A DNA stretch of 64,000 nucleotides from Castellaniella sp034674885 (GTDB taxonomy: Bacteria > Pseudomonadota > Gammaproteobacteria > Burkholderiales > Burkholderiaceae_B): positions 51,432-115,431 of the forward strand of contig NZ_JAUCDS010000009.1 of the NCBI RefSeq assembly GCF_034674885.1, given 5' to 3'. The notes beneath the pieces were generated by a model. The model worked only from the letters and a program-made list of their open reading frames with translations, was not told the DNA's origin and searched no databases. Below, in pieces: positions 51,967 to 61,456 of this stretch. Both the position numbers and the translations under genes were made by a program. Position 1 is the stretch's first letter, and every line of letters begins with the position of its first letter.

Positions 51967-53274
51967 TCAACCTGCTTGGCGCGGCACGACACCTGGGCGA
52001 TGGGCGGGCTGCTCGCCCGTGCCCTGCCCATAGCGCCGCGCCACGTAATCTTCGACAATCTGCTTGAACTCGTCGGCAATGCCGTCGCCCTTCAGGGTGA
52101 CGGTGCGCTCTCCATCGACGTACACGGGCGCCGCCGGGACCTCACCGGTCCCCGGCAGACTGATGCCGATGTCGGCATGCCGGCTCTCGCCCGGCCCGTT
52201 GACCACGCACCCCATGACGGCGACATGCATGTTCTCGACACCGGGATAGCGGTTCTTCCAGGCCGGCATCTGTGTGCGCAGATAGGTCTGGATGCTGGCA
52301 GCGAGTTCCTGGAACACAGTGCTGCTGGTGCGCCCGCAGCCGGGGCAGGCCACGACCATGGGTGTGAAGGCGCGCAGACCCATGGTCTGCAGGATCTCCT
52401 GGGCCACGACGACCTCGCGGCTGCGATCGCCGCCGGGTTCCGGAGTCAGGGAAATGCGGATCGTGTCGCCGATGCCCTGCTGCAGCAGCACGGCCAAAGC
52501 GGCTGTGGATGCCACGATGCCCTTGGAGCCCATCCCGGCCTCGGTCAACCCGAGGTGCAGCGGATAATCGCAACGATGTGACAGGTCCTGGTAGACCGCG
52601 ATCAGATCCTGCACATGGCTGACCTTGCAGGACAGCACGATGGCATTTCCCGGCAGACCCAGTTCCTGGGCACGTTCCGCATTGCTGATGGCCGAGACCA
52701 CCAGCGCATCGCGCATCACGGCATTGGCTGTGCGCGGCGCGGACTGCGCCGCATTGTCGTCCATCATGCGCGCCAGCAGTTCGTGGTCCAGGCTGCCCCA
52801 GTTCACGCCGATGCGAATGGGTTTTTCATACCGGCAGGCGACCTCGATCATCTGGGCGAAATTGTCGTCGCGGCGCTTGCCGCCGCCCATATTGCCCGGA
52901 TTGATGCGATATTTGGACAAGGCCTGGGCGCAATCAGGAAACTGCGTCAACAGCTTGTGGCCGTTGTAGTGGAAATCGCCCACCAGAGGCACGGGCACGC
53001 CCATGCGGTCCAGCGCATTGCGCAGCGCCGCCACCTGCGCGGCGGCCTCGGGCGTGTTGACCGTCACCCGCACCAGTTCGGATCCAGCCTGCCACAGCTC
53101 GCGCACCTGGCGGGCGGTGGACTCGGGGTCGGCCGTATCGGTATTGGTCATGGACTGCACCACGACCGGAGCATCTCCCCCGACCTGCACCACGTGATCG
53201 CCCCAGCGCACGGCAACGGCACGCGTAGGACGGCGGGCAGCCGCCGAGGGTTCGGTATTCACAGAAGAAGTCAT
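51967..53274 (-). CDS. ispG: 4-hydroxy-3-methylbut-2-enyl diphosphate synthase IspG
   Basis: [4Fe-4S] enzyme of the MEP isoprenoid pathway, 435 residues. N-terminal TIM barrel (VVVQSMTNTDTADPESTARQV) and C-terminal cluster domain with cysteines in VACPGCGRTSS and MGCVVNGPGES. The length agrees with the beta-proteobacterial form, which carries an insert. The ATG at 53274 overlaps the rodZ stop (ATGA). Confidence 0.96.
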   Translation of the reverse strand: MTSSVNTEPSAAARRPTRAVAVRWGDHVVQVGGDAPVVVQSMTNTDTADPESTARQVRELWQAGSELVRVTVNTPEAAAQVAALRNALDRMGVPVPLVGDFHYNGHKLLTQFPDCAQALSKYRINPGNMGGGKRRDDNFAQMIEVACRYEKPIRIGVNWGSLDHELLARMMDDNAAQSAPRTANAVMRDALVVSAISNAERAQELGLPGNAIVLSCKVSHVQDLIAVYQDLSHRCDYPLHLGLTEAGMGSKGIVASTAALAVLLQQGIGDTIRISLTPEPGGDRSREVVVAQEILQTMGLRAFTPMVVACPGCGRTSSTVFQELAASIQTYLRTQMPAWKNRYPGVENMHVAVMGCVVNGPGESRHADIGISLPGTGEVPAAPVYVDGERTVTLKGDGIADEFKQIVEDYVARRYGQGTGEQPAHRPGVVPRQAG

Positions 53275-53771
53275 GGGCGCAAGGCCTTCAGCCAATCAAA
53301 AATCAACCACTGTTCGGGGACCCAGCCCCGATTGACCGCATACACGCCCACCACGCCAAACAGCACCAGGATCAGCAATAGCCAAGCCCAGGTCCGATGC
53401 GCGGGTTCGCCTTTGGGGGTCATGTCCGCCTGCTGCAGGGCACGGCGCGTGCCCAGGGCCACGACAGTCGGTTGTGGCCGGGTGGGCCCCACGGCCTGGT
53501 CCAGCAGGCGCAGGATGGAATCCACGTCGCCCCCCAGGAACCGGACGTAGTTGCGCACCAGGCCGCGCAGCGGCACGCCATCGGGCAGCCGGGCCCATTC
53601 GCAGGATTCCAGGTAGCCCAGCTGCACGGCGGAATACTTGATCCGCGCGGAGACCTCGGGCAGCGTCAGGCCGCGCGCCTCGCGCAGCTGCTTCAATGCG
53701 TCTCCGATGGACAGCGTCCCCGTATCGGGTGATTCCCGCTGCATCAGGCTATCCCTCAGGGATTCGCTCAT
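53271..53771 (-). CDS. rodZ: RodZ-like helix-turn-helix membrane protein, short form
   Basis: 166 residues. Residues 20-95 are the RodZ HTH_25 domain (SIGDALKQLREARGLTLPEVSARIKYSAVQLGYLE; LPDGVPLRGLVRNYVRFLGGD), followed by a linker and one membrane segment (WAWLLLILVLFGVVGVYAVN). Only about 15 residues follow the membrane span, so the usual periplasmic beta domain (DUF4115) is missing. RodZ links MreB to the cell-wall elongation complex. Its position between rlmN and ispG is the conserved one. It overlaps both neighbours by four bases. Confidence 0.85.
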   Translation of the reverse strand: MSESLRDSLMQRESPDTGTLSIGDALKQLREARGLTLPEVSARIKYSAVQLGYLESCEWARLPDGVPLRGLVRNYVRFLGGDVDSILRLLDQAVGPTRPQPTVVALGTRRALQQADMTPKGEPAHRTWAWLLLILVLFGVVGVYAVNRGWVPEQWLIFDWLKALRP

Positions 53772-54925
53772 CCATGCTCCTTTTTGCGTATGACGATCCG
53801 GGCGCGATCCGGCAAGCGTTCATCGATGCGGGTACGGTCGCGGACTTCCCCCGCCAATTGGCCGCAGGCGGCGTCGATGTCGTCGCCCCGGGTCTTGCGT
53901 ACCGTCACCACCAGGCCTGCGTCCGTCAGCTGCTGAGCAAACAGGCGGATACGCGCCGTCGGCGAGCGCCGCAGGCCGGACTGGGGAAACGGATTGAAAG
54001 GAATCAGATTGAACTTGCAACGCACCTGCCGGGCGATATCGACCAGTTCCCGCGCCTGTTCGTCCGCATCGTTGACTCCGTCGAGCATAATGTACTCGAA
54101 TGTAATGAAGTCGCGGGGCGCATGGTCCAGATAGCGGTTGCAGGCAGCCAGCAACTCGGCCAGCGGATATTTGCGATTCAGGGGCACCAACCGATCGCGC
54201 AGCGCATCGTTGGGCGCATGCAGGGATACCGCCAGCGCAACCGGGCAATCCTGTGCCAGCCGATCGATCATCGGCACCACCCCCGAGGTGGACACCGTCA
54301 CCCGGCGGCGCGACAGGCCGTAGGCATGGTCGCTGACCATCAGACGCAAGGCGCCCAGCACCTGGTCGTAATTCAGCAGGGGCTCGCCCATGCCCATCAT
54401 GACCACATTGCTGACGGCGCGCTGCGCGTCTTCGGCCGGGCCATTCAAGCGGGCCGCCTGGGGGTCGTCGCGCAAGGCGCGGTTGGCATACCAGAGCTGC
54501 CCGATGATCTCGGCCGTCGTCAGGTTGCGGCTGAATCCCTGATAGCCGGTCGAACAGAAGGGACAGGCCACCGTGCAGCCAGCCTGGCTGGAAATGCACA
54601 GCGTGCCGCGATCATCTTCGGGAATGAAGACGGTTTCGATGGCATTGCCCGCCCCCATGTCGAACAGCCATTTGCGCGTCCCGTCGGACGAGCGCTTTTC
54701 GATGTTCAGGGGCGGCGCCTGGACGACGCAGTGCGCATCCAGCTGCGCGCGGAAGTCCTTGGCGAGGTCGCTCATGTCGGCGAACTGGTCAATGCCCCGC
54801 TGATGCACCCACTGGGACAGCTGGCGCGCGCGAAAGGGCTTGCCCCCCCATTGCGCAACCAGCGATTCCAGGGCGGCTGGGTCCAGACCCAGGACATTGA
54901 CGGATTCAGTGCCAGACATGAGCAT
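53768..54925 (-). CDS. rlmN: 23S rRNA A2503 / tRNA A37 C2-methyltransferase RlmN
   Basis: Radical-SAM methyltransferase, 385 residues. Cluster motif CTVACPFC (C-x3-C-x2-C), plus GMGEPLLNYDQVLGAL and the final-cysteine region VRKTRGDDIDAACGQL. The start may be ATG 54925 or ATG 54919 (MSGTESVN); neither has a clear ribosome site. No PilF/PilW-type gene lies between it and rodZ; the two overlap directly. Confidence 0.95.
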   Translation of the reverse strand: MLMSGTESVNVLGLDPAALESLVAQWGGKPFRARQLSQWVHQRGIDQFADMSDLAKDFRAQLDAHCVVQAPPLNIEKRSSDGTRKWLFDMGAGNAIETVFIPEDDRGTLCISSQAGCTVACPFCSTGYQGFSRNLTTAEIIGQLWYANRALRDDPQAARLNGPAEDAQRAVSNVVMMGMGEPLLNYDQVLGALRLMVSDHAYGLSRRRVTVSTSGVVPMIDRLAQDCPVALAVSLHAPNDALRDRLVPLNRKYPLAELLAACNRYLDHAPRDFITFEYIMLDGVNDADEQARELVDIARQVRCKFNLIPFNPFPQSGLRRSPTARIRLFAQQLTDAGLVVTVRKTRGDDIDAACGQLAGEVRDRTRIDERLPDRARIVIRKKEHG

Positions 54926-54944
54926 TCAACCAATAAAAACCAAT

Positions 54945-54986
54945 GCCCTGCCGGCAGGGCACCCGGGCCCCGGACGCCCGGGGCCC
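54945..54986 (-). terminator. Terminator region after ndk
   Basis: Two hairpins lie downstream of ndk: GGGCCCCGG/CCGGGGCCC (54965-54973 with 54978-54986), then the 16-bp palindrome GCCCTGCCGGCAGGGC (54945-54960), which is followed on the minus strand by ATTGGTTTTTATT. This fits an intrinsic terminator separating ndk from the rlmN operon. Confidence 0.75.
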
Positions 54987-54997
54987 GCCAGCCGGGA

Positions 54998-55423
54998 TCA
55001 GCGGCCGAAAATGTTGCTTTCGGGGAAGAAGAAGGCGATTTCCACAGCCGCCGTTTCAGGCGCGTCGGAACCGTGCACGGCATTGGCGTCGATGCTGTCG
55101 GCGAAGTCCGCGCGAATCGTGCCCGGAGCCGCCTTTTTCGGGTCGGTGGCGCCCATCAGGTCGCGGTTCTTGGCAATGGCGGATTCGCCTTCCAGCACCT
55201 GGACGAACACCGGACCGGACACCATGAAATCCACCAGGTCCTTGAAGAAGGGACGCGCCTGGTGCACGGCGTAGAAGCGCTCGGCCTCGCCGCGCGACAG
55301 GTGCTGCAGGCGGGCAGCCACGACCTTCAGGCCGGCCTGTTCAAAGCGGGCGACGATCTGGCCGATGGCGTTCTTCGCGACGGCGTCGGGCTTGATGATG
55401 GAAAGGGTACGTTCGATAGCCAT
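54998..55423 (-). CDS. ndk: Nucleoside diphosphate kinase
   Basis: 141 residues, exactly the family size; interconverts NDPs and NTPs. Active-site histidine in NAVHGSDAPETA; N-terminus MAIERTLSIIKPDAVAKNAIG and GVL-like segment MVSGPVFVQVLEGESAI. The ATG at 55423 has GGAAA seven bases upstream. It is divergent from valS across 196 bp; the leader contains a small hairpin CGGGAAA/TTTCCCG (55446-55465). Confidence 0.97.
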   Translation of the reverse strand: MAIERTLSIIKPDAVAKNAIGQIVARFEQAGLKVVAARLQHLSRGEAERFYAVHQARPFFKDLVDFMVSGPVFVQVLEGESAIAKNRDLMGATDPKKAAPGTIRADFADSIDANAVHGSDAPETAAVEIAFFFPESNIFGR

Positions 55424-55619
55424 GAAAGGATTTCCGGTGAAGAAACGGGAAAAGGGACTTTCCCGATGAAAAGGTAGAATGAATCCCGCACGACGCGCAG
55501 CCTGCCGAAAATCGGGCGCCACGGACACGAGCGGTCAACCGCGCATTTTACCATGCACGGTCTGCCCCACATCCGCCTACAATAATCGTTTTTTCGCCGT
55601 CTGAACCCAGCCTGATTCC

Positions 55620-58454
55620 ATGAGCGACTCCCATTCTCTTCCCAAAAGCTTCGAACCCCAAGATATCGAGTCCCGCTGGTATGACGAATGGAATCGACAA
55701 GGCTTGTTTGCCGGGGGCCAGCACGTCCAGCCGCCCGCCGGGCGCGCCGCAGCCCCCTTCGCCATCCAGTTTCCCCCGCCCAACGTCACGGGCACCTTGC
55801 ACATGGGCCACGCCTTCAACCAGACCATCATGGATGGCCTGGTCCGCTACCACCGGATGAATGGCGACGACACGGTGTTCATCCCCGGCACCGACCACGC
55901 CGGCATCGCCACGCAGATCGTGGTGGAACGCCAGCTGGATGCCGAAGGCGTCTCGCGCCACGACCTGGGCCGCGAAAAATTCCTTGAACGGGTCTGGGCC
56001 TGGAAAGAACAGTCCGGCAGCACTATCACAGGGCAGTTCCGCCGCCTGGGTTCTTCGTGCGACTGGTCGCGGGAATACTTCACCATGGACGACCGCCTGT
56101 CGCGCGGCGTCGTCGAAGTCTTCGTCCGCCTGCACGAACAAGGCCTGATCTACCGGGGCAAGCGCCTGGTGAACTGGGACCCGGTTCTGGGCACGGCCGT
56201 GTCCGATCTGGAGGTCGTCAGCGCCGAGGAAGACGGCCACATGTGGGAAATCCGCTACCCGCTGACCACGCCGACGGCCGGACTGACCCATCTGGTCGTC
56301 GCCACTACCCGTCCGGAAACCATGCTGGGCGACGTGGCAGTCATGGTGCACCCCGACGACGAGCGCTACGCCCACTTGATCGGCCAGACCGTCACCCTGC
56401 CCCTGGTCGGGCGCACCATCCCCGTGATCGCCGACGACTACGTGGATCGCGAATTTGGCACCGGGGTGGTCAAGGTCACGCCCGCGCACGACTTCAACGA
56501 CTACGCCGTGGGCCAGCGCCACAGCCTGCCCATGATCAGCATCCTGACCCTGGATGCCAAGATCAGCGACGAAGCCCCCACAGCCTATCGCGGCCTGGAC
56601 CGCTACGAGGCCCGCAAGCGCGTCGTCGCCGATCTGGAATCGCAAGGCCTGCTGCAGCAGGTGCGCGACCATAAACTCATGGTTCCTCGCGGCGACCGCA
56701 CCAATAGCGTCATCGAACCCATGCTGACGGACCAGTGGTTCGTCGCCATGAGCCAGCCCGCCCCGGCCGACAGCCTGCACCCCGGCAAGAGCATCACCCA
56801 GGTCGCCATGGAAGTGGTGGCTGATGGCCGCGTGCAGTTCGTCCCCGAAAACTGGACCACCACGTACAACCAGTGGCTGGAGAAAATCCAGGACTGGTGC
56901 ATTTCCCGGCAACTTTGGTGGGGTCACCAGATTCCTGCCTGGCACGCGGAAGACGGCCGCATCTTCGTCGCCCGCTCGGCCGACGACGCCGAACGCCAGG
57001 CCCGAGCGGCCGGCGTCACCGGCCCGCTGACCCGCGACCCGGATGTGCTGGATACCTGGTTCTCGTCCGCACTGGTGCCGTTCACCGACCTGGGCTGGCC
57101 GGAGCAGACCCCCGACCTGGCCCGCTACCTGCCCTCCGGCGTGCTGGTCACGGGCTTTGACATCATCTTCTTCTGGGTCGCGCGCATGATCATGATGAGC
57201 ATGCACCACACCGGCCAGGTACCGTTTCGCACCGTCTACGTGCACGGGCTGGTCTGCGACATGGAAGGCAAGAAAATGTCCAAGTCCAAGGGCAACACCA
57301 TCGATCCGGTCGACCTGATCGATGGCATCGCTCTGGACCCGCTGCTGGCCAAGCGCACCGCCGGCCTGATGAATCCCAAGCAGGCCGATTCGATCCGCAA
57401 ACGCACCCGCAAGGACTACCCCGACGGGATCCCCGCCTACGGCACCGACGCCCTGCGCTTTACCATGGCCGCGTACGCGACACTGGGGCGCAACATCAAT
57501 TTCGACCTGAAGCGCTGCGAGGGCTACCGCAACTTCTGCAACAAGCTCTGGAACGCCACGCGCTTCGTGCTGATGAACGTGGAAGGCCAGAGCCTGGGCC
57601 AACCCCAGGCAGGCGACCTGTCCTTTGCCGACCGCTGGATCATCGACGGACTGCAGCGGCTGACCGGCGACGTGCATGCCGGCTTCGCGCAATACCGCTT
57701 CGACCAGGTGGCCGACCGCCTGTATCACTTCATCTGGGACGAATACTGCGACTGGTATCTGGAACTGGCCAAGGTCCGCCTGAACACCGGCGACGACATA
57801 CAGCAGGCCGCTACGCGCCGCACCCTGATCCACGTGCTGGAAACCCTGCTGCGGCTGATCCACCCGATCATGCCCTTCATCACGGAAGAACTCTGGCAGA
57901 AGGTATCCCTGGCCGCTGGGGTGCGCTCTGAAAACACGCCTGCCAGCATCAGTGTCCAGGCCTACCCGCAGACCCGCGACTCGCTGCTGGATGCCGCTGC
58001 GACGGAACGCATGGGGACCTTCAAGTCCCTCACGGATGCGATCCGCGCCCTGCGCGGGGAAATGAACCTGGCGCCAAGCCAACGCGTACCCCTGCTGGTC
58101 CAGGGGGCCGAATCCGACCTGGACGAACTGGCACCCTACCTGATGGCGCTGGCCCGGCTGGACAGCGTCCAGGCCGTGGACCACCTGCCCGATCTGGGCG
58201 CCCCCGTGCAGGTCGTCGGCACCGTACAGCTGATGCTGCACGTGGAAATCGACGTCGCCGCCGAACGCACTCGCCTGGACAAGGAAATCGACCGCCTGGA
58301 AAAGGAAATCGCCAAGGCCCAGGGCAAATTGTCCAACGCCAGCTTTGTCGAACGCGCCCCGGCTGCCGTGGTGGAACAGGAAAAAGCGCGCATGATCCAG
58401 TTCGGCGATACCCTGGAACGCGTCCGCGCCCAGCGCGAACGCCTGAAGGACTGA
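55620..58454 (+). CDS. valS: Valyl-tRNA synthetase
   Basis: Class Ia synthetase, 944 residues. HIGH-type motif in PPPNVTGTLHMGHAF, KMSKS motif as KKMSKSKGNTIDP, editing domain between, zinc-free anticodon-binding domain, and a C-terminal coiled coil (RLDKEIDRLEKEIAKAQGKL). A TACAAT at 55578-55583 is a possible -10 for its promoter, but no convincing -35 was found. An equally long open frame on the opposite strand is a shadow caused by high GC. Confidence 0.97.
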   Translation: MSDSHSLPKSFEPQDIESRWYDEWNRQGLFAGGQHVQPPAGRAAAPFAIQFPPPNVTGTLHMGHAFNQTIMDGLVRYHRMNGDDTVFIPGTDHAGIATQIVVERQLDAEGVSRHDLGREKFLERVWAWKEQSGSTITGQFRRLGSSCDWSREYFTMDDRLSRGVVEVFVRLHEQGLIYRGKRLVNWDPVLGTAVSDLEVVSAEEDGHMWEIRYPLTTPTAGLTHLVVATTRPETMLGDVAVMVHPDDERYAHLIGQTVTLPLVGRTIPVIADDYVDREFGTGVVKVTPAHDFNDYAVGQRHSLPMISILTLDAKISDEAPTAYRGLDRYEARKRVVADLESQGLLQQVRDHKLMVPRGDRTNSVIEPMLTDQWFVAMSQPAPADSLHPGKSITQVAMEVVADGRVQFVPENWTTTYNQWLEKIQDWCISRQLWWGHQIPAWHAEDGRIFVARSADDAERQARAAGVTGPLTRDPDVLDTWFSSALVPFTDLGWPEQTPDLARYLPSGVLVTGFDIIFFWVARMIMMSMHHTGQVPFRTVYVHGLVCDMEGKKMSKSKGNTIDPVDLIDGIALDPLLAKRTAGLMNPKQADSIRKRTRKDYPDGIPAYGTDALRFTMAAYATLGRNINFDLKRCEGYRNFCNKLWNATRFVLMNVEGQSLGQPQAGDLSFADRWIIDGLQRLTGDVHAGFAQYRFDQVADRLYHFIWDEYCDWYLELAKVRLNTGDDIQQAATRRTLIHVLETLLRLIHPIMPFITEELWQKVSLAAGVRSENTPASISVQAYPQTRDSLLDAAATERMGTFKSLTDAIRALRGEMNLAPSQRVPLLVQGAESDLDELAPYLMALARLDSVQAVDHLPDLGAPVQVVGTVQLMLHVEIDVAAERTRLDKEIDRLEKEIAKAQGKLSNASFVERAPAAVVEQEKARMIQFGDTLERVRAQRERLKD

Positions 58455-58461
58455 CCCGGCG

Positions 58462-60084
58462 CTACAGGTTTTCGCGCATGGCGCGCTTGTTGAGTTTGCC
58501 CACGCTGGTGCGCGGCAGGCTGTCCACGAAGCGCACCAATTCGGGCACGGCATAGCGCGACAACCGGCCGGCATCGACCTCGGCCTGCACCTGCGCCTGG
58601 ATCTGCGAGACGTCTGCCGCCTGGCCGGGCTTGAGCACCACCAGGACCAGCGGGCGCTCACCCCAGCGCTCGTCGGGCGCCGCCACCACCGCGACTTCAC
58701 TGACTGCTGGATGACGGGATATGACGTCTTCCAGCGCCAGGGAAGACACCCATTCGCCGCCCGTCTTGATGACGTCCTTGAGCCGGTCGGTCACCGTCAG
58801 CATGCCCCGCGCATCCAGGGTGCCGATATCCCCCGTATGCAGCCAACCGCCGCGCCACAGATTTTCCGAGGCATCGGCGTCATGCAGGTATCCCTGAGTC
58901 AACCAGGGGGCCCGGACCACGACTTCTCCGACGCTGCGGCCATCGTGGGCGACGTCCTGCAGCTGTTCATCCACCACCCGCAGCGACACCAGGGGAATCG
59001 CATATCCGGTGCGCGTGCGATCGCGCAGGCGGGCCTGGGCATCGGCGCCCGAATCCCGGAGATGGGCCAAAGTCAGGATCGGGCAGGTTTCGGACATGCC
59101 ATAACCCGTGAACACGTCAATGCCGCGATCCAGGGCCGCCTGAGCCAGGCCCTGGGGCAACGCCGACCCCCCGATGATCATCTTGAGGGCGGAAAAGTCC
59201 GTGTCCACCGCATCGGCATGGCTCAGCAGCATGTGCAGGATGGTGGGCACCGAATGGGAAAATGTGACGCCCTCGTCCCGGATCAGGCGCAACAGGACGT
59301 CGGGCTGATAGCGCCCCGGATAGACCTGCCGCACCCCCATCAGGGTGGCGATGTAGGGAAAGCCCCAGGCATGGACATGGAACATCGGCGTCATGGGCAT
59401 GTAGACGTCTGCCTGATGCAGCCGCCCCTGAGCCAGAGGGCTGCCTAGTGCGGCCATCGTGGCCAGGGTATGCAGGACCAGTTGACGATGGCTGAAATAC
59501 ACGCCCTTTGGTCGGCCGGTGGTCCCGGTGGTGTAGAAGGTGGTGGCCCGCGTCTGTTCGTCCAGCTCGGGAAACTCAAAATCGGGTGCCGATCGAGACA
59601 GCAAGGCCTCGTATTCCCCGACTGACCCCGATCGGCCGCCATCCGGCTGATCGGTCAGCGACAGATAATGGCGCACCGTCTGCAGTTGATCTCGAATGGC
59701 GCCCAGAATGGGAACGAAGTCATCGTGCACCAGCAGCACGCCCGCTCCCGTATCGTTCAGGGTATAGGCGATTTGCTCGGGCGACAGGCGGACGTTGACG
59801 GTCTGCAGCACGGCCCCCATCATGGGCACGGCAAAAAAGGCTTCCAGGTAGCGGTGACTATCCCAGTCCATGACCGCCACAGTGTCGCCCTGGCGCACTC
59901 CCAGGCCGGCCAGCACGCTGGCCAGGCGGCCCACCCGATCAAAGAAATCGGCATACTGCAGGCGCCTGCCCTGATACACGATTTCATGCGGGCTGGCCGC
60001 CGCCCGGGCAGATTCAAAGAGCTGCCTGATCAGCAAGGGGTAACCATAGGCAGACGGTGCGGCCATCAGGGATTCAGCAGTCAT
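58462..60084 (-). CDS. AMP-forming acyl-CoA ligase (medium-chain fatty-acid type)
   Basis: ANL-superfamily ligase, 540 residues, activating a carboxylic acid to its CoA ester through an acyl-adenylate. P-loop TFYTTGTTGRPKGVYFSH, A5 motif GYGMSETCPILTL, A7 GWLHTGDIGTLD, and the C-terminal lysine in PRTSVGKLNKRAM. Sequence style resembles AlkK and DMSP/medium-chain ligases. The ATG at 60084 follows TGGAGG. Single gene, convergent with valS (7-bp gap) and divergent from pncB. Substrate unproven. Confidence 0.9.
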   Translation of the reverse strand: MTAESLMAAPSAYGYPLLIRQLFESARAAASPHEIVYQGRRLQYADFFDRVGRLASVLAGLGVRQGDTVAVMDWDSHRYLEAFFAVPMMGAVLQTVNVRLSPEQIAYTLNDTGAGVLLVHDDFVPILGAIRDQLQTVRHYLSLTDQPDGGRSGSVGEYEALLSRSAPDFEFPELDEQTRATTFYTTGTTGRPKGVYFSHRQLVLHTLATMAALGSPLAQGRLHQADVYMPMTPMFHVHAWGFPYIATLMGVRQVYPGRYQPDVLLRLIRDEGVTFSHSVPTILHMLLSHADAVDTDFSALKMIIGGSALPQGLAQAALDRGIDVFTGYGMSETCPILTLAHLRDSGADAQARLRDRTRTGYAIPLVSLRVVDEQLQDVAHDGRSVGEVVVRAPWLTQGYLHDADASENLWRGGWLHTGDIGTLDARGMLTVTDRLKDVIKTGGEWVSSLALEDVISRHPAVSEVAVVAAPDERWGERPLVLVVLKPGQAADVSQIQAQVQAEVDAGRLSRYAVPELVRFVDSLPRTSVGKLNKRAMRENL

Positions 60085-60190
60085 GGGGCGAGCCTCCAGG
60101 AAAATAATCACTTGTCACTGGTTTTATACCGCAGGCCTGCGTTTGAAATCCGCTAAGATGGGTCCGGTTCCGACATTTCTGATTTCTCCA

Positions 60191-61435
60191 ATGCCCTTTT
60201 CGCATTCCGCTGCCTTCCAGCCCATCATCACATCGCTGCTGGACACCGATCTGTATAAATTCACGATGTGGCAGGCCATGCTGCACCGCCACCCTGCCGC
60301 CCAGGCGGAATATCGTTTCATCTGCCGCAGCCAGCCCGAACACTCACTGGCGGATCTGGCCCCGGCCATCGAATCCCAGATCGACCATCTCTGCAGCCTG
60401 CGCTTCACCCAGGACGAGCTCGATTATCTGAGTCAGCTGCGCTATATAAAATCGGATTTCGTCGATTTCCTGTCGCTGTTTCATTTTCAGCGCCGCTTCA
60501 TTCAGGTCGGCACGGATGGCGATGCCTTGAATATCGTCGCCCGGGGCCCTCAGGTCCACGTGATGGCCTTTGAAGTCTTCGTGCTGGCCATCGTCAACGA
60601 ACTGTATTTTCGCCGTTACCAGACACCCGCCGTGCTGGCAGAAGGTCGCCGCCGGCTGCAGGACAAAATCACACTGCTGCAGGATTTTTCCAGAGCATCC
60701 ACCCGCCGTTTCCCATTGCAGATTTCCGATTTTGGCCTGCGACGGAGATTTTCCCGGGCCTGGCAAACCGAAGTCGTGGAACAACTGCGGGCCGCCGTCC
60801 CCCAGGTCATCACAGGCACATCCAACGTAGCGCTGGCAAAATCCCACGGCCTGATACCGGTAGGCACGATGGCGCACGAATACCTGCAGTCGTATCAGGC
60901 CTTTGGGAAAGTCCGGCTGCGTGATTTCCAGCGTAGCGCCCTGGAAGACTGGGTACAGGAATATCGTGGCGATCTGGGCATCGCCCTGACCGACGTGGTT
61001 GGCATGGATGCCTTTCTAGCCGATTTCGACCTGTACTTCGCCAAGCTGTTCGACGGCCTGCGCCACGATTCGGGCGATCCCATCGTCTGGGGTGAAAAGG
61101 CCCTGGCCCATTACCGGGCATTGCGCATCGACCCTGCCAGCAAACGTTTCGTATTTTCCGACGGACTGGACCTGCCTCGCGCCCTGAATATCTACCGGCA
61201 TTTTGCCGATCAGGTCCAGCTGGCTTTTGGCATCGGCACGAATCTGACCAACGACCTGGGGCCGCAGCCCCTAAATATCGTCATGAAGCTGTTCGAATGC
61301 AATGGCATGCCCACGGCCAAACTGCCCGACAGCCCTGGCAAGGAACATTGCACCGATGCAACGTTTCTGGCGTATCTGCGGCAGGTGTTCGGCCGGACCG
61401 CAGATACCGGTATCGTCAACAGCCCCGCCAGTTGA
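60191..61435 (+). CDS. pncB: Nicotinate phosphoribosyltransferase PncB
   Basis: NAD salvage enzyme making nicotinate mononucleotide from nicotinate, PRPP and ATP. 414 residues. Marks: ITSLLDTDLYKFTMWQAML at the N-terminus, the phosphorylated-histidine region LIPVGTMAHEYLQSYQAF, and DGLRHDSGDPIVWGEKAL. The ATG at 60191 begins the family N-terminus; the frame opens earlier through the promoter region. Convergent with tldD, 21 bp apart. Confidence 0.94.
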   Translation: MPFSHSAAFQPIITSLLDTDLYKFTMWQAMLHRHPAAQAEYRFICRSQPEHSLADLAPAIESQIDHLCSLRFTQDELDYLSQLRYIKSDFVDFLSLFHFQRRFIQVGTDGDALNIVARGPQVHVMAFEVFVLAIVNELYFRRYQTPAVLAEGRRRLQDKITLLQDFSRASTRRFPLQISDFGLRRRFSRAWQTEVVEQLRAAVPQVITGTSNVALAKSHGLIPVGTMAHEYLQSYQAFGKVRLRDFQRSALEDWVQEYRGDLGIALTDVVGMDAFLADFDLYFAKLFDGLRHDSGDPIVWGEKALAHYRALRIDPASKRFVFSDGLDLPRALNIYRHFADQVQLAFGIGTNLTNDLGPQPLNIVMKLFECNGMPTAKLPDSPGKEHCTDATFLAYLRQVFGRTADTGIVNSPAS

Positions 61436-61456
61436 CGCGCGGGGCCGCCGGCCCCA

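Noticed and set aside
55548..58700. A 1050-codon open frame on the minus strand
   Set aside because: It lies opposite valS, has no recognisable domain, and is the kind of antisense frame that high GC in codon position 3 creates.
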